From assembly GCF_016836705.1 (NCBI RefSeq), contig NZ_JAFCGY010000001.1:930001-994000 (forward strand): 64,000 nucleotides of DNA, in the 5' to 3' direction. Below, piece after piece: positions 1 to 8,590 of the stretch (its first letter is position 1; every line of letters begins with the position of its first letter). Both the position numbers and the translations under genes were made by a program. The notes under the pieces are model-generated. The model saw nothing but the letters and a program-made list of their open reading frames with translations, did not search any database and was not told where the DNA came from. The DNA is from Mesorhizobium caraganae (GTDB lineage Bacteria > Pseudomonadota > Alphaproteobacteria > Rhizobiales > Rhizobiaceae).

Positions 1-34
1 TGATCAGGCCTAATCTTGTGCGATGGGGCCTCAT
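1..34 (-). CDS. Start of a second sugar ABC permease (partial)
   Basis: Only the first 11 codons are in the window. Reading leftward from an ATG at 34, the frame gives MRPHRTRLGLI and stays open to the edge. The ATG overlaps the stop of the upstream permease in the ATGA arrangement usual for paired permease genes. A MalG/CUT1 second permease is expected here, but the call rests on overlap and context only. Confidence 0.4.
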   Translation of the reverse strand, partial: MRPHRTRLGLI

Positions 35-897
35 GCCTGCACCCGCTTCCACAGCATGGTGAAGGTGATGACGGTTGCGATCATCATCAGCACCGCCATG
101 GCCGAGGCGTAGGACACCTTGCCGGATTCGATGAAGCCCTGCGAGAAGGCGTACATGTCGAGCGTCTCGGTCGCCACGCCCGGCCCGCCGCGCGTCATCA
201 CATAGATCAGGTCGAAGGAACGCAACGACTCGATCATCTTGACGAACATCAGGCTGATCAGCGGCGCCTTCAGCATAGGCAAGGTCACATAGGCATGGAT
301 CTGCCAGCGTTTGGCGTGGTCGAGCCGCGCCGCCTCGATCGGCTGCGGCGGCAAGGTCTCCAAAAGCTTCAGCACGATGACGGCGAAGAACAGTCCCCAC
401 TGCCAGACATCGACCGAGGCAACGGCAAACAGCGCCGTCGACGGCTTGGACAGCGGATCGAAGATCAGTCCACCGGTGATGAGCCGGTAAGGGTAGGTGG
501 CGATGCCGTAGAGCGGATGATAGGCGAACTTCCACACGAAGGCTGCCGATACGCGCGGCAACAGCACCGGGATGATGAACAGCAGACAGTAGATGTTGCG
601 CAGCCGCGGCGACGCCACTTCGAACATCAGTACGCCGAGCCCGATCGCCACCACCATTGTTGCCACCACGGTGACGATTTCCCATTTCACCGACACCCAG
701 ACGGCGTTGAGGAAACGCCGGTCGAGGAACAGATCGATGAAGTTCGACAACCAGACCCAGGAATAGTCCGACGAGCTCAGTTCGCGGTTCTGCAAGGCGA
801 TGACGATGGCATAGAGCGTCGGCACCATCGACAGCACCAGGAGAATGGCGAGCGTCGGAACCAGAAACGTCACGGGCAGGGAAGAGCGTCGGCGCAT
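31..897 (-). CDS. Sugar ABC transporter permease, MalF/UgpA-like
   Basis: This 288-residue inner-membrane permease should form half of the channel of a CUT1-type carbohydrate importer. Hydrophobic segments run through the protein from the first (residues 8-31), and the EAA cytoplasmic loop that contacts the ATPase is visible near residues 188-207 (EAARLDHAKRWQ). The length is normal for the family. It lies 104 bp downstream of a binding-protein gene on the same strand, and its stop overlaps the start of a further gene at 34. The transported sugar cannot be told from sequence. Confidence 0.88.
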   Translation of the reverse strand: MRRRSSLPVTFLVPTLAILLVLSMVPTLYAIVIALQNRELSSSDYSWVWLSNFIDLFLDRRFLNAVWVSVKWEIVTVVATMVVAIGLGVLMFEVASPRLRNIYCLLFIIPVLLPRVSAAFVWKFAYHPLYGIATYPYRLITGGLIFDPLSKPSTALFAVASVDVWQWGLFFAVIVLKLLETLPPQPIEAARLDHAKRWQIHAYVTLPMLKAPLISLMFVKMIESLRSFDLIYVMTRGGPGVATETLDMYAFSQGFIESGKVSYASAMAVLMMIATVITFTMLWKRVQA

Positions 898-1001
898 TGC
901 CTATCCTCGGGCTGTGCCTTTTCGGGAATGCGGGAGACCCGCGGCGCACAGGTCCCGGCATCCTACCGAATGCCGTGGACCGCGCGCCGCGGGCGGGAGG
1001 A

Positions 1002-2273
1002 TTACTTCTTCTTCACCAACTCGTTGGCGTAGGCCTCGAGTTCGTCGAGACCGCCCTTGACGTCGGTGCGTGTGCCGGTGACCAGCTCTTCCAGGATGAT
1101 GCCCCAGCGGTCGCCGAGATCCGGCCAGCGCGGATCCTGCCAGAAGTTCACCGCCGTCACCTTGCCGGTCTCGGCAAGTGCCTGGCCGAGATCGGCGCCA
1201 TAGATGTCGGCGAACTCCTTGCTGGACAGGATGCTGGTGCGGTTGAGCTCGCCGAACTGGTGCGCGTCGAGCCGGCGCTTCTCATTCTCCTTCGACGTCG
1301 CCCAGGCAATGAACAGGCCGGCGCATTTCTTCGAGGCGTCATCGGCATTGGCCTTGGCAGCAATGGCAAGACCATGACCATAACCGCCGCCGGTCAGCGG
1401 CGAAGGGGGTGGCAGGAAGCCGATCTTGCCGACCACTTGCGACGTCTTCGGGTCGACCGCCATGCCCGACAGGGGCGTCGATTCGACGAGGATGGCGACC
1501 TGGCCCGACAGGAACGCGCCGGTCGATTCGTCCCAGCTGCCGGTCTGCGTGCCGGGCGCGGAGTCCTTGAACAGCTTAAGGTAGGTCTCGGTCGCCTTGA
1601 CCGCGGCCTCTGAATTGAAAGCCGGCTTGTCGCCATCGAACCACTTGCCGCCATAGGCTTTGAAGAACGGCATCCAGCGCCAGACATTGGCGCCCGAGCC
1701 GCGCGCGCCGCGCAGCGCAATGCCGTACATGCCCTTGTCCGGATCGGTCAGCTTCGGAACGTCAGCGATCAGCTCGTCCAGCGTCTTCGGCGGCTGGATG
1801 CCGGCGGCTTCCAACACATCCTTGCGGTAGACCATCAGATCGCCGCCGCCGGTCAGTGGTGCGAACCACACCTTGCCGTCATAGGTGGCGACCTTCTGCC
1901 GGCCCGGATCGAAATCGGCATAGTCATAGTCAGCCGGATAATAATCGGTCAGCGGCACGATCCATTTCGACGAGGCGAACAGCGCAACATTGGCTTCGTC
2001 GACATAATAGACGTTGTAATTGCCGACGGTGGAGGCGTCGGCGCGCGACTTTGCGCGGCGATCGTTCTCGTTGAGATAGTCGATCTGGAAGCTGGCGCCG
2101 GCGAGTTTCTGGAATTCGTCCTTGGACTCCTCCAGCAGCGTCAGGCCGTCACGCGGCTGGGCCAGCACCTTGACCGGCGCCGAACAGACCGGCGCCGCCA
2201 GCGCCATGGTCGAGACGGTGGTGGTGAGCATGAAAGCTGCGCTCAAGCTCGCAGCGAGCCGAATTGGTTTCAT
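1002..2273 (-). CDS. Sugar ABC transporter substrate-binding protein
   Basis: This is the periplasmic binding protein of the CUT1-type importer, 423 residues. A Sec signal peptide begins MKPIRLAASLSAAFML and probably ends at the ALA-AP site near residue 27. The mature part resembles family 1 solute-binding proteins, with motifs such as GTQTGSWDESTGAFLSGQVA. The ATG at 2273 is preferred because GGAGGAGAAA lies just upstream. An ATG further upstream (2366) would add an unlikely basic extension and hide the signal peptide. It is the first visible gene of the operon and faces the AraC gene across a 228 bp gap. Confidence 0.88.
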   Translation of the reverse strand: MKPIRLAASLSAAFMLTTTVSTMALAAPVCSAPVKVLAQPRDGLTLLEESKDEFQKLAGASFQIDYLNENDRRAKSRADASTVGNYNVYYVDEANVALFASSKWIVPLTDYYPADYDYADFDPGRQKVATYDGKVWFAPLTGGGDLMVYRKDVLEAAGIQPPKTLDELIADVPKLTDPDKGMYGIALRGARGSGANVWRWMPFFKAYGGKWFDGDKPAFNSEAAVKATETYLKLFKDSAPGTQTGSWDESTGAFLSGQVAILVESTPLSGMAVDPKTSQVVGKIGFLPPPSPLTGGGYGHGLAIAAKANADDASKKCAGLFIAWATSKENEKRRLDAHQFGELNRTSILSSKEFADIYGADLGQALAETGKVTAVNFWQDPRWPDLGDRWGIILEELVTGTRTDVKGGLDELEAYANELVKKK

Positions 2274-2501
2274 TGATTTTCTCCTCCAGGAACAGTCGCA
2301 GGAAGCGGAAGTCCTCGGTTTGCGCGATCCTCGCCATCGCCCGAGTGACAAGCCACCCATCGCCAAAATGAGGAGTTGCTAAAGGCCGCGCTAGGAGCCC
2401 CGTTGCAGCAGACCTGTACTTTTATGCATTGTGCGCTGCAAAATCGGCTCCACGGAGACGGTGTCCGTCAGGTGAGTACCGATGGGCCGGGAAAGGCGGT
2501 T

Positions 2502-3419
2502 TCAGGCACGCATCGTCAGCCGCTGCCGCGACAGCTTGCGATAGGATGACGGTGTCATCTTGTGCTTGCGCAGGAAGGCGCGGTTGAAGTTGGAGATGTT
2601 CATATAGCCGACCTGGAAGCAGATGTCGGTGATCGGAATATCGGTGTCCGCCAGCAGCTTGCAGGCCTGCCAGAGCCGGAGCTTGGCGATGTGGTCGCTG
2701 AAGGAGTTGCCGGTGTTCTTCTGGAAGAAGCGTGAAAACGTGCTTTCGCTCATGCCGGCCAGTTCCGCCACCTCCGGCAGCTTCAGGTCCTCGGCGAAAT
2801 GCTGGAACAGATAGGTCAGCGTGCGCTGGATGATGTCCAGCGAGGTTGCATCGAGGGCGGGTGAGAAATCCGGCGACGACAAAAGCTCGTATTCGTCGGT
2901 CCTGGCCAGCAGGTCGACCAGTTCGAGGAACAGGCAGAGCCGGGCCAGCCCATGCACCGTGCCCATCCGCTCCATCAGCGCGGCGCCTTCAAGCGCGGTG
3001 CGGCCATGGAAGACAATGCCGCGCAGCGACCGCTCCAGGAACGGCTCCAACTCGCGCAGCTCCGGCAACAACCCGGCCGATCCGCGCAGCCGCTGCGGGT
3101 CGAATTGCAGCACGATGTCGCGTCCCTCGATCAGCTCGCCCGGCTGCACCGCCGTTACCCAGTCATGCGGCAGCCCGCCGCCGACGATGGTCAGGTAGCC
3201 CGGTCCGAACTCGCCGATATGGTCGCCGACCAGCACGACGCCGGAGGATTTCCGCAAAAGATGGATTTCGTATTCCGGATGGAAATTCCAGACATTGCGC
3301 TCCCAGGGATAGTCGTCCACGCGCCACAGGAAACTGTCGCTCGCCTCGGTCACGATATGCTCGAAGGCAGGCACCGTGCGCGGGATCGCGGCCGTGTTCT
3401 TTCTGCGCCTGAATGCCAT
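2502..3419 (-). CDS. AraC family transcriptional regulator
   Basis: A 305-residue DNA-binding regulator. Residues 30-110 look like the cupin sensor domain (NFHPEYEIHLLR, then GPGYLTIVGGGLPHDW). Residues 200-300 hold the two helix-turn-helix motifs of AraC proteins (LAGMSESTFSRFFQKNTG, then ITDICFQVGYMNISNFNRAFL). It is transcribed toward the sugar importer on the same strand with its own spacer, so it is the likely local regulator. An imperfect palindrome, TTTTATGCA at 2420-2428 and TGCAAAA at 2437-2443, lies between the two and could be its operator, but that is weak evidence. Confidence 0.9.
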   Translation of the reverse strand: MAFRRRKNTAAIPRTVPAFEHIVTEASDSFLWRVDDYPWERNVWNFHPEYEIHLLRKSSGVVLVGDHIGEFGPGYLTIVGGGLPHDWVTAVQPGELIEGRDIVLQFDPQRLRGSAGLLPELRELEPFLERSLRGIVFHGRTALEGAALMERMGTVHGLARLCLFLELVDLLARTDEYELLSSPDFSPALDATSLDIIQRTLTYLFQHFAEDLKLPEVAELAGMSESTFSRFFQKNTGNSFSDHIAKLRLWQACKLLADTDIPITDICFQVGYMNISNFNRAFLRKHKMTPSSYRKLSRQRLTMRA

Positions 3420-3470
3420 CGTCTGCTCTCCGGGCGAAATCCGGATGCGGTCCGGTCTCAGCTCGTTCCT

Positions 3471-3598
3471 AGAGCAATTCCAGGAAAAGTGTGAGCGGTT
3501 TTCCCGGGAAAAGCGCGCAGCGCTTTCCCTTGGGAATTGCGTAAAAACAAAGAGATAGAGCGGCTCCGCCGTTTCCCTGAAACGGTGAAACGCTCTAG
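3471..3598. repeat. Rhizobial intergenic palindromic repeat, copy 1
   Basis: A 128 bp mosaic palindrome between the AraC and LuxR genes. It begins AGAGCAATTCCAGGAAAAG, contains TTTTCCCGGGAAAA and GCGCAGCGC, then TGGGAATTGCG, and ends with CGTTTC...GAAACG arms and GCTCTAG. A nearly full copy in inverted orientation lies at 52043-52169 and a shortened one at 22368-22415. It resembles the RIME type of small rhizobial repeats. That assignment is from memory, not a search. Confidence 0.8.
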
Positions 3599-3637
3599 GC
3601 TGTCGCCGGCAAGTGAACGATCTCTATCTTCACGACG

Positions 3638-4447
3638 TCAGCGCCGGCTCTCGATGATCTCGATGAAACGGGCGAACAGTCCGGCCTGGGATTTGATGCC
3701 GAGTTTGCGGTGGATGTTGCGGCGGTGGACCTTCACGGTTCCCGGCACGATGCGCAACGCTCTCGCGATCGACTCGGTGGAATGCCCCTGCAGCACCAGG
3801 TCGACGACATGCTTTTCGCGCGCTGTCAGCGACAGGCTCTCCCAGATATGCGCACGGTCGAACTCGTTGGTCGCGGCGATCGTCTCGTCCTGCTCCGCTT
3901 CGTCCGGCTCGTCAGTCGCAAGAGCTGGCCAGCGCAACCGGGCGAAACCGATCACCGCCGGCGCCATGTCGCGCAGCAGCCTGGTATCGGCGGTGCCGAA
4001 GGGCCCTGAGGCCTGCAAGCGCATCAGCGACAGCACCAGCGCATCCTTTCCCGGCAATGGCACGAAGAAGCCGACCTCCTCGGCGAGCCTTGTCTGGCTG
4101 TAGTAGGTGCGAAAATACTCGCTGGCATAGAAGCGGTCCGGCGCCAGTTCGCGCATGCGCCAGAACCCCTCCTTGCGCTCGACCGCCGCGTGGTGGAACG
4201 GGTCGAGCAGATAAGGCCCTTCCTGATAGAGCGTGACGAAGACATGGCTTTCGGCCGGCGAGAAGGTTTCGAACAGCAGCGGCGGTCGCGCCGCACCGCG
4301 ATAGCCGAAGATCACGCAGTGGTCGAAGCTGACATGCTGCCTCAGCCAGCCGACCATTGCCTGGCCGAACAGGTCGCCGCTGGTCTCTCGCGTCGCCGCG
4401 ACAAGCGCAGCGAGCTGGCTGTATTCGTCGTTGCGGGACGCACTCAA
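3638..4447 (-). CDS. LuxR-family transcriptional regulator
   Basis: A 269-residue regulator with a C-terminal LuxR/GerE helix-turn-helix (SLTAREKHVVDLVLQGHSTESIARAL, then VHRRNIHRKLGI) and an N-terminal region of GAF/autoinducer-domain type that is not clearly AHL-binding. I chose a TTG start at 4447 because AAGGGGG lies at proper spacing. An ATG at 4513 is also open, but it would place the palindrome at 4480-4501 inside the coding region and has no clear ribosome site. The gene diverges from the Pot-like importer operon at 4561 and probably controls it. Confidence 0.82.
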   Translation of the reverse strand: MSASRNDEYSQLAALVAATRETSGDLFGQAMVGWLRQHVSFDHCVIFGYRGAARPPLLFETFSPAESHVFVTLYQEGPYLLDPFHHAAVERKEGFWRMRELAPDRFYASEYFRTYYSQTRLAEEVGFFVPLPGKDALVLSLMRLQASGPFGTADTRLLRDMAPAVIGFARLRWPALATDEPDEAEQDETIAATNEFDRAHIWESLSLTAREKHVVDLVLQGHSTESIARALRIVPGTVKVHRRNIHRKLGIKSQAGLFARFIEIIESRR

Positions 4448-4479
4448 CCTATACCCCCTTAAACGAGAAAATAGATCAG

Positions 4480-4501
4480 ATATACCACCAGCGAGGTATA
4501 T
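4480..4501. promoter_or_regulatory. Palindromic operator candidate between LuxR gene and Pot-like operon
   Basis: ATATACC at 4480-4486 and GGTATAT at 4495-4501 form a perfect 7-8-7 inverted repeat. A further TATACC lies at 4450-4455, 31 bp from the same hexamer in the palindrome, about three helical turns. The position between divergent genes suits a binding site for the LuxR-type regulator. Binding is inferred. Confidence 0.5.
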
Positions 4502-4560
4502 ACTAGCCGCCATTGGCTCTGGTAGCGTCCTGAAATAGCCCTGTTGCTGGAGCCAGCACT

Positions 4561-5697
4561 TTGACTGCAGTGCCCGACATCGAGTTTCGCGGCGTCACCA
4601 AGCGCTATGGCGCGGTGACCGCGGTCACCGCCATCGATCTCGCCATTCCGCCCTCCGCCTTTGTCGCCCTGCTAGGCCCGTCCGGCTGCGGCAAGACCAC
4701 ATGCCTGCGCATGATCGGCGGCTTCGAGCAGTCGAGCGAAGGCCAGGTGTTTATTCGCGGCCAGGACATGGCCGGCACGCCCCCCTATCGCCGGCCGGTC
4801 AACATGGTGTTCCAGCAATATGCGCTGTTTCCGCATCTCGATGTGGAAGCGAACGTGTCTTACGGACTGCGTCAGGCACGGCCACGGCTGTCGTCGCAGG
4901 AGATCGGCCGGCGCGCCGGCGAGGCCCTCGAAATGGTGCGGCTCGCCGGCTATGGCGGCCGCAAGATCCACGAACTCTCCGGCGGCCAGCAGCAGCGCGT
5001 CGCTCTGGCGCGCGCGCTGGTCAACAAGCCGGCGGTGCTGCTGCTCGACGAACCGCTGGCGGCGCTCGACAAGAAGCTGCGCACCGACATGCAGATCGAG
5101 CTGCAGAACCTGCAGCGCGAGATCGGCATCACCTTCGTGCTGGTCACCCACGACCAGGAGGAAGCGCTGTCGATGAGCGACCTCGTCTGCGTCATGAATG
5201 GCGGCCGCATCGTCCAGCTGGGGCAGCCGAGCGAGATCTATGACGAGCCGGCCGACCTGTTCGTCGCCGATTTCGTCGGCAAGACCAACCTGCTGAGCGG
5301 CAAGGTCGCCGGGCATACAGGCGACCTGGTCAACGTGGCGCTCGCCGACGGAACCGTCATTGCCGCGCGCAAGCGAATCGCCTTGCAGCAGGGCGAGGCC
5401 GTTTCGGTCAGTCTGCGTCCGGAATCGCTTAGCCTCGGCGCTACGGAAGGCAGCCCGTTCAAGGGCATCGTGCGCAACCGCATCTTCCTGGGCTCGACGG
5501 CGGAATACGCCATCGAGATCCAGGGCATCGGAACGCTGCTGGCCAAGGCCGACCATGTGATCGGCCATGGCAATCTCTTCAAGCCGGGTGAACCCGTCGC
5601 CATCGGCTTTGCCTCCGGGACGCCGCTGGCGTTTCCGGAGATCAAGAACAACGGGACCAACCAGAGGGTAGCAAAAAATGTCGAAATCATATCGTGA
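4561..5697 (+). CDS. Polyamine-type ABC transporter ATPase, PotA-like
   Basis: The 378-residue ATPase of a spermidine/putrescine-type importer, acting on the cytoplasmic face. It shows Walker A GPSGCGKTT (about 39-47), the signature LSGGQQQRVALARAL (about 140), Walker B VLLLDEP and the H-loop THDQEEA, followed by a C-terminal TOBE-like region. The start is a TTG with GGAG eight bases upstream; a GTG at 4570 is an alternative. Its last 20 bases overlap the binding-protein gene. Substrate could be a polyamine or a related small cation. Confidence 0.9.
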   Translation: MTAVPDIEFRGVTKRYGAVTAVTAIDLAIPPSAFVALLGPSGCGKTTCLRMIGGFEQSSEGQVFIRGQDMAGTPPYRRPVNMVFQQYALFPHLDVEANVSYGLRQARPRLSSQEIGRRAGEALEMVRLAGYGGRKIHELSGGQQQRVALARALVNKPAVLLLDEPLAALDKKLRTDMQIELQNLQREIGITFVLVTHDQEEALSMSDLVCVMNGGRIVQLGQPSEIYDEPADLFVADFVGKTNLLSGKVAGHTGDLVNVALADGTVIAARKRIALQQGEAVSVSLRPESLSLGATEGSPFKGIVRNRIFLGSTAEYAIEIQGIGTLLAKADHVIGHGNLFKPGEPVAIGFASGTPLAFPEIKNNGTNQRVAKNVEIIS

Positions 5698-6841
5698 CGG
5701 ACTGCCGATAAGCCCCGAGAAATTCGTCGACCAGCTAATGCGTTTGAAGCGCGGCTCGATCGGCCGCCGCGACTTCCTCGGCCTCACCGGCCTGGGCATC
5801 GCAACCGCGGTGATGGCGCGCGAGATCGGCATCATGCCGACGCCGGCCTTCGCCGCCGAAAACCTTGGCGACCGCATGTCGATCGCCACCTGGCCGAACT
5901 ACCACGACCCGCAGACCTTCGAAAACTTCAAGAAGGACACCGGCGTCGCCGTCGAGGTCAACGTCTTCGGCTCCAATGAGGAGATGCTGGCCAAGCTGCA
6001 GGCCGGCGCTTCGGGCTGGAGCCTGTTCGTGCCGACCAATTACACCATCTCGACCTACAAGAAACTCGGCATCATCGATCCGCTCGATATGGCGAAGCTG
6101 CCGAATTTCGACGGCTCCCAGGAAGACCCACGCTTCACCTCGGAAGGCACGATCGACGGCACGACCTATGCGGTGCCGAAGAACTGGGGCACGACCGGCT
6201 TTGCCGTCAACACCAAGAAGCTGGCCAAGCCGATGACCAGCTGGAAGGAGTTCTGGGACGTCGCCATGGCTGAGGGCGATGGCCGCACCATGGTGCACGA
6301 CTACCAGCTGACCACCATCGGCAACGCGCTGAAATATTACGGCTACTCCTTCAACTCGCTGAAGCAGGACGAACTCGCCAAGGCCGAGGAACTGCTGCTC
6401 AAGGTCAAGCCGCATCTGTTCGCGGTTTCGTCCGACTATCAGCCCGGAATGCGGGCGGGCGACGCCTGGATGACCATGTGCTGGACGAATGACGGCGCGC
6501 AGCTGCATCGCGATATCCCAGAGATCGCCTATGTGCTGGGCAAGGAGGGTGGCGAGATCTGGACCGACTTCTACGCCATCCCGAAGGACGCGCCGAACAA
6601 GCCTGCCGGCTATGCCTTGCTCAACTATCTGATGACCCCTGAGGTTGCGGTGAAGGAGCATCTGGCCAACGGCGCGCCCTCGACCGATGCACGCGTCAAC
6701 AAGCTGCTGCCCAAGGAAGTGCTGGACAATCCGATCCTCTATCCGGCGGCCGACCTTTTGACGCCGCTGGAATTCGGCGCGGCGGCGACGCTGACCGATC
6801 CCGGTCGCGCCGAGCTGATGGCGCGCTTCAAGTCGGCCTGA
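5678..6841 (+). CDS. Polyamine-type ABC substrate-binding protein, PotD-like, Tat-exported
   Basis: A 387-residue binding protein of the spermidine/putrescine type. An unusually long N-region precedes a twin-arginine motif (R30-R31-D-F-L-G-L) and a hydrophobic stretch ending near AFAAEN, so export by Tat in the folded state is likely. The mature part has PotD-like motifs (ATWPNYHDPQTFENF; VPKNWGTTGFAVNTK). Its start lies inside the end of the ATPase gene, which implies translational coupling. A strong hairpin follows the gene. Confidence 0.88.
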   Translation: MSKSYRDGLPISPEKFVDQLMRLKRGSIGRRDFLGLTGLGIATAVMAREIGIMPTPAFAAENLGDRMSIATWPNYHDPQTFENFKKDTGVAVEVNVFGSNEEMLAKLQAGASGWSLFVPTNYTISTYKKLGIIDPLDMAKLPNFDGSQEDPRFTSEGTIDGTTYAVPKNWGTTGFAVNTKKLAKPMTSWKEFWDVAMAEGDGRTMVHDYQLTTIGNALKYYGYSFNSLKQDELAKAEELLLKVKPHLFAVSSDYQPGMRAGDAWMTMCWTNDGAQLHRDIPEIAYVLGKEGGEIWTDFYAIPKDAPNKPAGYALLNYLMTPEVAVKEHLANGAPSTDARVNKLLPKEVLDNPILYPAADLLTPLEFGAAATLTDPGRAELMARFKSA

Positions 6842-6865
6842 GGCTGGCCTGAAGCAAACGGAAAA

Positions 6866-6903
6866 CCGGCGGGCCTATGTCCGCCGGCCTCGGGGCGGTT
6901 TTT
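6866..6903 (+). terminator. Hairpin between binding-protein and permease genes
   Basis: CCGGCGG at 6866-6872 pairs with CCGCCGG at 6881-6887 around an 8-base loop, and a run of five T follows about ten bases later. It lies between two genes of one operon, so it more likely acts as a partial terminator or an mRNA-stabilising stem that keeps binding protein in excess of permease. Confidence 0.5.
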
Positions 6904-6904
6904 C

Positions 6905-7768
6905 ATGCACGGCAACAGATTCCGGCATAATATCCTGACAGCGCTGCTGCTCGCTCCGGCTACAGTGTGGCTGGTGGTGTTTCTGGTATTGCCGTTCGTC
7001 GCCATTGCCGTGTTCAGCGTCGGCGAGCGGGCGCCGGAGGGCGGCTACCAGGCCGCCTTCACGCTGGCGCAATACGCCAACCTTCCGGCGCGGGCGACCG
7101 CATTCTGGAACACGATGATGCTGGCGCCGGCGGGCGCGCTTGCCTGCCTGCTCGTCGCCTACCCGGTCGCCTATTACCTTGCCTTGAAGGCGCCGCAACG
7201 CTGGCGGCTGATCCTGCTTGCGCTCGTCGTCATTCCGTTCTGGACCAGCCTTCTGATGCGCACCTATGCCTGGATGTACATTCTGGGCGGACGCGGCATC
7301 CCGGCGCTGCTGGCGTTTGTCGGCATCGAGGATGTCAGGCTGATCAACACGCCGGGCGCCGTTCTGCTCGGCATCGTCTACGGCTATCTGCCGCTGATGA
7401 TCCTGCCGATCTATGTCAGCCTCGAACGGCTCGACCGGCGGCTGCTGGAAGCCTCCGCCGATCTCGGCGCGACGCCGCTCTCGACATTCCTGGGCGTGAC
7501 CCTGAAGCTTTCGCTGCCCGGCGTGATGACCGGCTTCTCGCTGGTCATGATCCTGCTGCTCGGCGAATACCTGATCCCGACGCTTCTTGGCGGCGGCAAG
7601 GTGTTCTTCATCGGCAACGCGCTGGTCGACCTGTTCCTGCAGTCGCGCAACTGGCCGTTCGGATCGGCCATTGCGATCACGCTGGTGGCGGTTTCGGTGG
7701 TGGCGCTGATTGCTGCCAACCGCATTTCGACACGGGTGTCGGGCGCCCGCAGGGTGGACCTGATCTGA
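6905..7768 (+). CDS. Polyamine-type ABC permease, PotB-like
   Basis: A 287-residue inner-membrane permease. Six hydrophobic segments are visible, starting at residues 12-35. The EAA loop is present (LLEASADLGATPLSTFLGVTLKLSLPG, about 178-204). Start at 6905 is preceded by GGGGCGG. Its TGA overlaps the ATG of the next permease at 7768. Together with the downstream gene it forms the heterodimeric channel of the 4.6-8.6 kb importer. Confidence 0.9.
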   Translation: MHGNRFRHNILTALLLAPATVWLVVFLVLPFVAIAVFSVGERAPEGGYQAAFTLAQYANLPARATAFWNTMMLAPAGALACLLVAYPVAYYLALKAPQRWRLILLALVVIPFWTSLLMRTYAWMYILGGRGIPALLAFVGIEDVRLINTPGAVLLGIVYGYLPLMILPIYVSLERLDRRLLEASADLGATPLSTFLGVTLKLSLPGVMTGFSLVMILLLGEYLIPTLLGGGKVFFIGNALVDLFLQSRNWPFGSAIAITLVAVSVVALIAANRISTRVSGARRVDLI

Positions 7769-8580
7769 TGCGCGCCTTCGTCACCGCCGTCTTCGCCTTC
7801 CTCTATCTGCCGATTGCGCTGGTCGTGCTGTTCTCCTTCAACGCCGGCCGTCATGCCAGCGAGTTCACCGGCTTTTCGGTGCAGTGGTATGGCACCGCGC
7901 TGTCGAACCCGTTCCTGGTCGAGGCGCTGAAGAACAGCCTGTTCATCGCCACCACCAGCGCGCTTCTGGCGGCGGTGTGCGGCACGGCAGCAGCGCTCGG
8001 CCTGGCGCGGGTCGGGCTCAGAACCCGCGCCGTCTTCGACGCGCTGATGGGTGCCGCGATCGTCGTTCCCGGCGTCGTCATCGGTATCTCGACATTGGTC
8101 GCGCTCGTCCAGCTGTTTGGCGTGCTCAACCCGTTCCTCGCCTCGGTCTGGCCTGACGGCCAGCCGCCGCGCCTGTCGCTCGGCTATGGATCGATCATCG
8201 CCGCGCATGGCCTGTTCTCCATGGCACTGGTGACGATGATCGTCGGCACGCGTCTCGCCAGCCTCGACCGCAATCTGGTCGAGGCATCCAGCGATCTCTA
8301 TGCCACGCCTCTGACCACCTTCCGCTCGATCGTGCTGCCGCAGATCATGCCGGCGGTGGTCGCCGGCTTCCTGCTTGCCTTCACCTTCTCCTTCGACGAT
8401 TTCATCGTCGCCTTCTTCGTTGCCGGCGCGCAGACGACACTGCCGATCTATGTCTTCGCCTCGATCCGGCGCGGCGTCACGCCGGAAATCAATGCCATTG
8501 CGACGATCGTGCTCGTCGCCTCGGTCCTGCTCGTGGTGCTTGCCCAATGGCAGCTGCGCCAGCGCAAGCCGGCAAACTGA
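7768..8580 (+). CDS. Polyamine-type ABC permease, PotC-like
   Basis: A 270-residue permease, partner of the preceding gene. It starts at the ATG that shares one base with the upstream TGA; a longer in-frame opening upstream is a shadow of the PotB-like gene. The EAA loop is clear (LVEASSDLYATPLTTFRSIVLPQIMPA), followed by the PotC-like FTFSFDDFIVAFFVAG. Six membrane segments are expected. A short-chain dehydrogenase gene follows 10 bp later and is probably cotranscribed. Confidence 0.9.
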   Translation: MRAFVTAVFAFLYLPIALVVLFSFNAGRHASEFTGFSVQWYGTALSNPFLVEALKNSLFIATTSALLAAVCGTAAALGLARVGLRTRAVFDALMGAAIVVPGVVIGISTLVALVQLFGVLNPFLASVWPDGQPPRLSLGYGSIIAAHGLFSMALVTMIVGTRLASLDRNLVEASSDLYATPLTTFRSIVLPQIMPAVVAGFLLAFTFSFDDFIVAFFVAGAQTTLPIYVFASIRRGVTPEINAIATIVLVASVLLVVLAQWQLRQRKPAN

Positions 8581-8590
8581 AAGCCGCATC

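Noticed and set aside
2420..2443. TTTTATGCA/TGCAAAA as an operator before the sugar importer
   Set aside because: The arms differ in length and the match is short, so it is mentioned only in the AraC entry.
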